The notes below the pieces were generated by a model. That model had not been told where the DNA came from and searched no databases. It worked only from the letters and a program-made list of their open reading frames with translations. From Kitasatospora sp. GAS204B (GTDB taxonomy: Bacteria > Actinomycetota > Actinomycetes > Streptomycetales > Streptomycetaceae), in NCBI RefSeq assembly GCF_029892155.1, contig NZ_JARZAG010000003.1:248001-312000 (forward strand): a DNA stretch of 64,000 nucleotides, written 5' to 3'. The position numbers and the translations under genes are program-made. This document shows positions 61,775 through 64,000 of the stretch, piece after piece (within the stretch, counting starts at the first letter, position 1; the number at the start of each line of letters is the position of its first letter).

Positions 61775-62449
61775 GTGCGCGTCGGGGAGTTGAGCCGGCA
61801 GACCGGGGTTCCGGTGCCCACGATCAAGTTCTATCTGCGCGAAGGCCTGGTCCCGGCCGGTGAGTTGACCTGCCCGAACCAGGCGCAGTACGGCCAGCGG
61901 CACGTCCGGCGGCTGCGACTTGTTCGCGCACTGCTGGAGGTCGGCGGGCTCTCCGTCGCTGCCGCCCGCGACGTGCTCGGCCCGCTCGACGCGCCCGAGG
62001 TCTCGCTGCCCGACACCCTGGGCATCGCGCGGCGCGCGGTCACCCCGGCCTGCGGCGCCCCGGCGGAACCGGACGCGGATCGCGCCGGCGCGCCGCCTGC
62101 GGACCCCGCCGGGCGGGCGGCGCTCGACGCGGCGGCCGCCTGGGTGGTCGAACGCGGCTGGCAGGTGCGGCCCGGCGGGCCGGCCTGCGCGTCACTCGCG
62201 CAACTGATCCGCACCCTGCACGAACTCGGTCGACCCGACCTGCTGGAGCTGCTCGACGAGTACGCGACGGCGGCCGAACGGCTGGCCGCCGCCGAGCTGG
62301 CGCTGGTCGACCGACGGGCGGACCCGGACGGGCGGCTGGAGGGCGCGGTGCTCGGCACGGTGCTGGGTGACGCGCTGCTCGCCACCCTGCGGCGGCTCGC
62401 CCAGGAGGACGCCTCGCGGCGGACCTTCACCGCCCCTACGGTTCTCTGA
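61775..62449 (+). CDS. MerR family transcriptional regulator
   Basis: 224 residues from GTG after GAGAGGAGG. The N-terminal MerR HTH (VRVGELSRQTGVPVPTIKFYLREGLV) is of the type with FYLREGL rather than YYxRxGLL, found in many actinobacterial regulators. The second DNA-contact segment is YGQRHVRRLRLVRALLEVGGLS. The effector part (about 70-224) is helical with Ala/Arg. No metal-binding Cys pair. Target genes unknown; divergent from the MmcQ-like gene. Confidence 0.9.
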   Translation: MRVGELSRQTGVPVPTIKFYLREGLVPAGELTCPNQAQYGQRHVRRLRLVRALLEVGGLSVAAARDVLGPLDAPEVSLPDTLGIARRAVTPACGAPAEPDADRAGAPPADPAGRAALDAAAAWVVERGWQVRPGGPACASLAQLIRTLHELGRPDLLELLDEYATAAERLAAAELALVDRRADPDGRLEGAVLGTVLGDALLATLRRLAQEDASRRTFTAPTVL

Positions 62450-62456
62450 CGAAGCG

Positions 62457-64000
62457 TCAGTTGCCGCCGTTGTCACCGACGTTGCCGGGGTCGATGGCGT
62501 TTCCCGGGTCGTTGGCGCCGCCGCCCTGGGCGTTCAGCGAGTTGATGATCGAGCCGAGCTGGTGCTGCCAGGAGGCGTTGGTCTGAGCGTCCACCGTGTG
62601 CTTCTTCGCCAGGTCCCGGACCTGCTTCTGCGCCGCCTTCAGCGCCTGGACCGCGTCCTGCGGCTTGTTGGCGGTGGCCGCCGCCGCGGCGACGTCCAGC
62701 GTGTGCACCAGCGGCGCCTGCCGGTCCTTCGGCAGCGGGGCGGCGGCAATCTCGGCGCGCAGCGCGCCGATCGCGGCCACCGGGGTCGCCGGGCTGGGCT
62801 TGGCCGGCGAGGTCGGCTGGCTCGGCACGGTGCTCGGCGCGGGGGCGCCGGGGGCAGCGGCGGTCGAGCCGGCGGCGGGCGGTGTGCTGCTCTGCTGCCC
62901 GCTGCTGCCCGTCGAGGAGGAGGGGTTGGCGAAGACCAGCGCGCCGACCAGGCCCAGCACCGCCAGCCCCGCCGCTCCGAGCACCAGCGCCATGGTGCGG
63001 CGCGGGCGCCCGGCGGGGGCGGCCGAGTCGGCGCCGTCCGCGTAGTGGCCGTCGAAACCTACGAAGCCGTCGCGGCCGGGGTGTTCGGACTGCGCGGCCA
63101 GCACCGAGGTGGGCGCGGCCCCGCCACCGAACGGCCGCGGCTCGGATATCGGGCCCGGCATCGGCGGCAGCATGGTGGTGCGATCGCCGTCCGTCCCGGT
63201 CCCCGTCCCAGTCCCCGTTCCCGGGGTGGGCATGGGCGTGGCCAGCAGCTCCGCCGTGCGGTCCACCACCCCCGCCACGGTCACCGCCGCGAGCAGCTCC
63301 GCCCGGGCGGCGCCCGCGCTGGCCGGCCGGTCCGCCGGGCGCTTGGCCAGCAGGCGCGCCACCACCAGGTCGAGTGCGGGCGGCACGTCGGGGCGCTGCC
63401 GGCTGACCGGCGCGGCCTCCTCGGTGACCTGCTTGAACGCGGTCGCGACCGGCGTCTCGGCGGTGAACGGCGGCTGCCCGGTGAGCATCTCGGTGAGCAC
63501 GCAGCCCAGCGCGTAGAGGTCGGTGCGGCCGTCCACCTCGCCCGCGGTGGCCTGCTCGGGCGACAGGTAGGCGGCGGTGCCGAGCACGGTGGCGGTCTGG
63601 GTCAGCTGCTGCCCGGCGGCCGAGGCGCGGGCGATGCCGAAGTCGACGACCTTGACACCGCCGTCGTCGGTGATCATCACGTTGGCCGGCTTGACGTCCC
63701 GGTGCACCAGGCCGGCCGCGTGCGCGACCTCCAGTGCCTCGCACATCGCCGCCGCGATCCCGACCGCCCGCTCGATCGGCAGCGGCCCCTGCTCGGCCAG
63801 TACCGAGGCGAGCGACCGGCCCCGGATCAGCTCCATCACGATGTACGGGGAGCCCTCGTCCATGCCGGAGTCGAAGACCATGGCGATCCGCGGGTGCACC
63901 AGCATCGCGGCGTGCTGGGCCTCTCGGCCGAACCGCTCGGCGAATCTCGGGTCGTCGGCCAGCGCGTTGTTGAGCACCTTGACCGCCACCGGCCGGCCGA
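62457..64000 (-). CDS. Serine/threonine protein kinase (PknB-like), 5' end beyond window
   Basis: About 514 codons visible; the start and the glycine loop lie past 64000. Hanks-type kinase: the ATP-binding Lys is in VAVKVL at the very edge, the catalytic loop is HRDVKPANVMI, DFGIARAS is the DFG motif, followed by TAAYLSPEQ, then DLYALGCVLTEML. After the kinase domain there is a Gly/Thr repeat (GTGTGTGTG), a proline-rich linker, one membrane helix (LVLGAAGLAVLGLVGALVF), and an extracytoplasmic Ser/Pro/Ala-rich tail with a helical end instead of PASTA repeats. It should phosphorylate Ser/Thr in target proteins at the membrane. Confidence 0.93.
   Translation of the reverse strand, partial: GRPVAVKVLNNALADDPRFAERFGREAQHAAMLVHPRIAMVFDSGMDEGSPYIVMELIRGRSLASVLAEQGPLPIERAVGIAAAMCEALEVAHAAGLVHRDVKPANVMITDDGGVKVVDFGIARASAAGQQLTQTATVLGTAAYLSPEQATAGEVDGRTDLYALGCVLTEMLTGQPPFTAETPVATAFKQVTEEAAPVSRQRPDVPPALDLVVARLLAKRPADRPASAGAARAELLAAVTVAGVVDRTAELLATPMPTPGTGTGTGTGTDGDRTTMLPPMPGPISEPRPFGGGAAPTSVLAAQSEHPGRDGFVGFDGHYADGADSAAPAGRPRRTMALVLGAAGLAVLGLVGALVFANPSSSTGSSGQQSSTPPAAGSTAAAPGAPAPSTVPSQPTSPAKPSPATPVAAIGALRAEIAAAPLPKDRQAPLVHTLDVAAAAATANKPQDAVQALKAAQKQVRDLAKKHTVDAQTNASWQHQLGSIINSLNAQGGGANDPGNAIDPGNVGDNGGN

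Overview
The window is high-GC actinobacterial DNA, very probably from a Streptomycetaceae chromosome (Streptomyces, Kitasatospora or a close relative). The evidence is strong G/C bias at third codon positions, frequent GTG starts, mycothiol synthesis (mshA), DUF397/XRE genes, CarD, and a gene order at 1-16 kb that I recall as conserved in streptomycetes (rlmB-cysS-ispF-ispD-carD // phoR-phoP / phoU // gpm // mshA). I see no rRNA, tRNA, CRISPR array, intact transposase, integrase or origin.

Layout. 1-16.2 kb is core: a DoxX-like membrane protein (cut by the left edge), 23S rRNA methyltransferase, cysteinyl-tRNA synthetase, overlapping isoprenoid genes ispD-ispF, carD, a lipoprotein, the phosphate two-component system phoR-phoP divergent from phoU with a PHO-box-like repeat between them, a small Cys-rich peptide, phosphoglycerate mutase, an MFS transporter, a YbjN protein, mshA and a methyltransferase. 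16.2-20.3 kb holds a macro-domain protein, a fused receiver/PP2C phosphatase, and an XRE / HbhA-like / DUF2516 cluster ordered as around Mycobacterium hbhA.

20.3-22.5 kb is a small gene graveyard. Two halves of a SUKH (SMI1/KNR4) immunity gene are separated by about 1.2 kb of unrelated fragments, and an XRE regulator has been cut off and fused to the tail of a DUF397 gene at a 31-bp repeat. 22.5-46 kb is accessory in character: a trypsin-fold secreted protein that has lost all three catalytic residues, an ABC exporter with an unusual permease tail, a large multidomain secreted phosphoesterase, MFS pumps, a MerR/beta-clamp fusion, a SNF2 helicase followed by what looks like a SWIM-protein remnant, YceI, two divergent LysR/MFS pairs each with a perfect palindrome between, GNAT acetyltransferases and a TetR gene with an operator and a short leader ORF.

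44-64 kb contains an NlpC/P60 hydrolase, a membrane protein, a ThrE-type exporter, an HSP90-like ATPase translationally coupled to a TPR-like protein, a small Asn/Gly-rich secreted protein, a tandem-domain TetR regulator divergent from an acyl-CoA dehydrogenase / acyl-CoA ligase pair, tatA, an orphan histidine kinase, a MmcQ/YjbR-like fusion protein, a MerR regulator and a Ser/Thr protein kinase cut by the right edge.

Working units: phoR-phoP/phoU form the phosphate-response locus; ispD-ispF give two steps of the MEP pathway; the acyl-CoA dehydrogenase and ligase form a catabolic pair under the tandem TetR protein; HSP90-like plus TPR form a candidate chaperone module; each LysR/MFS pair is a self-contained efflux switch. 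Family names are from reading the translations; no database search was run.
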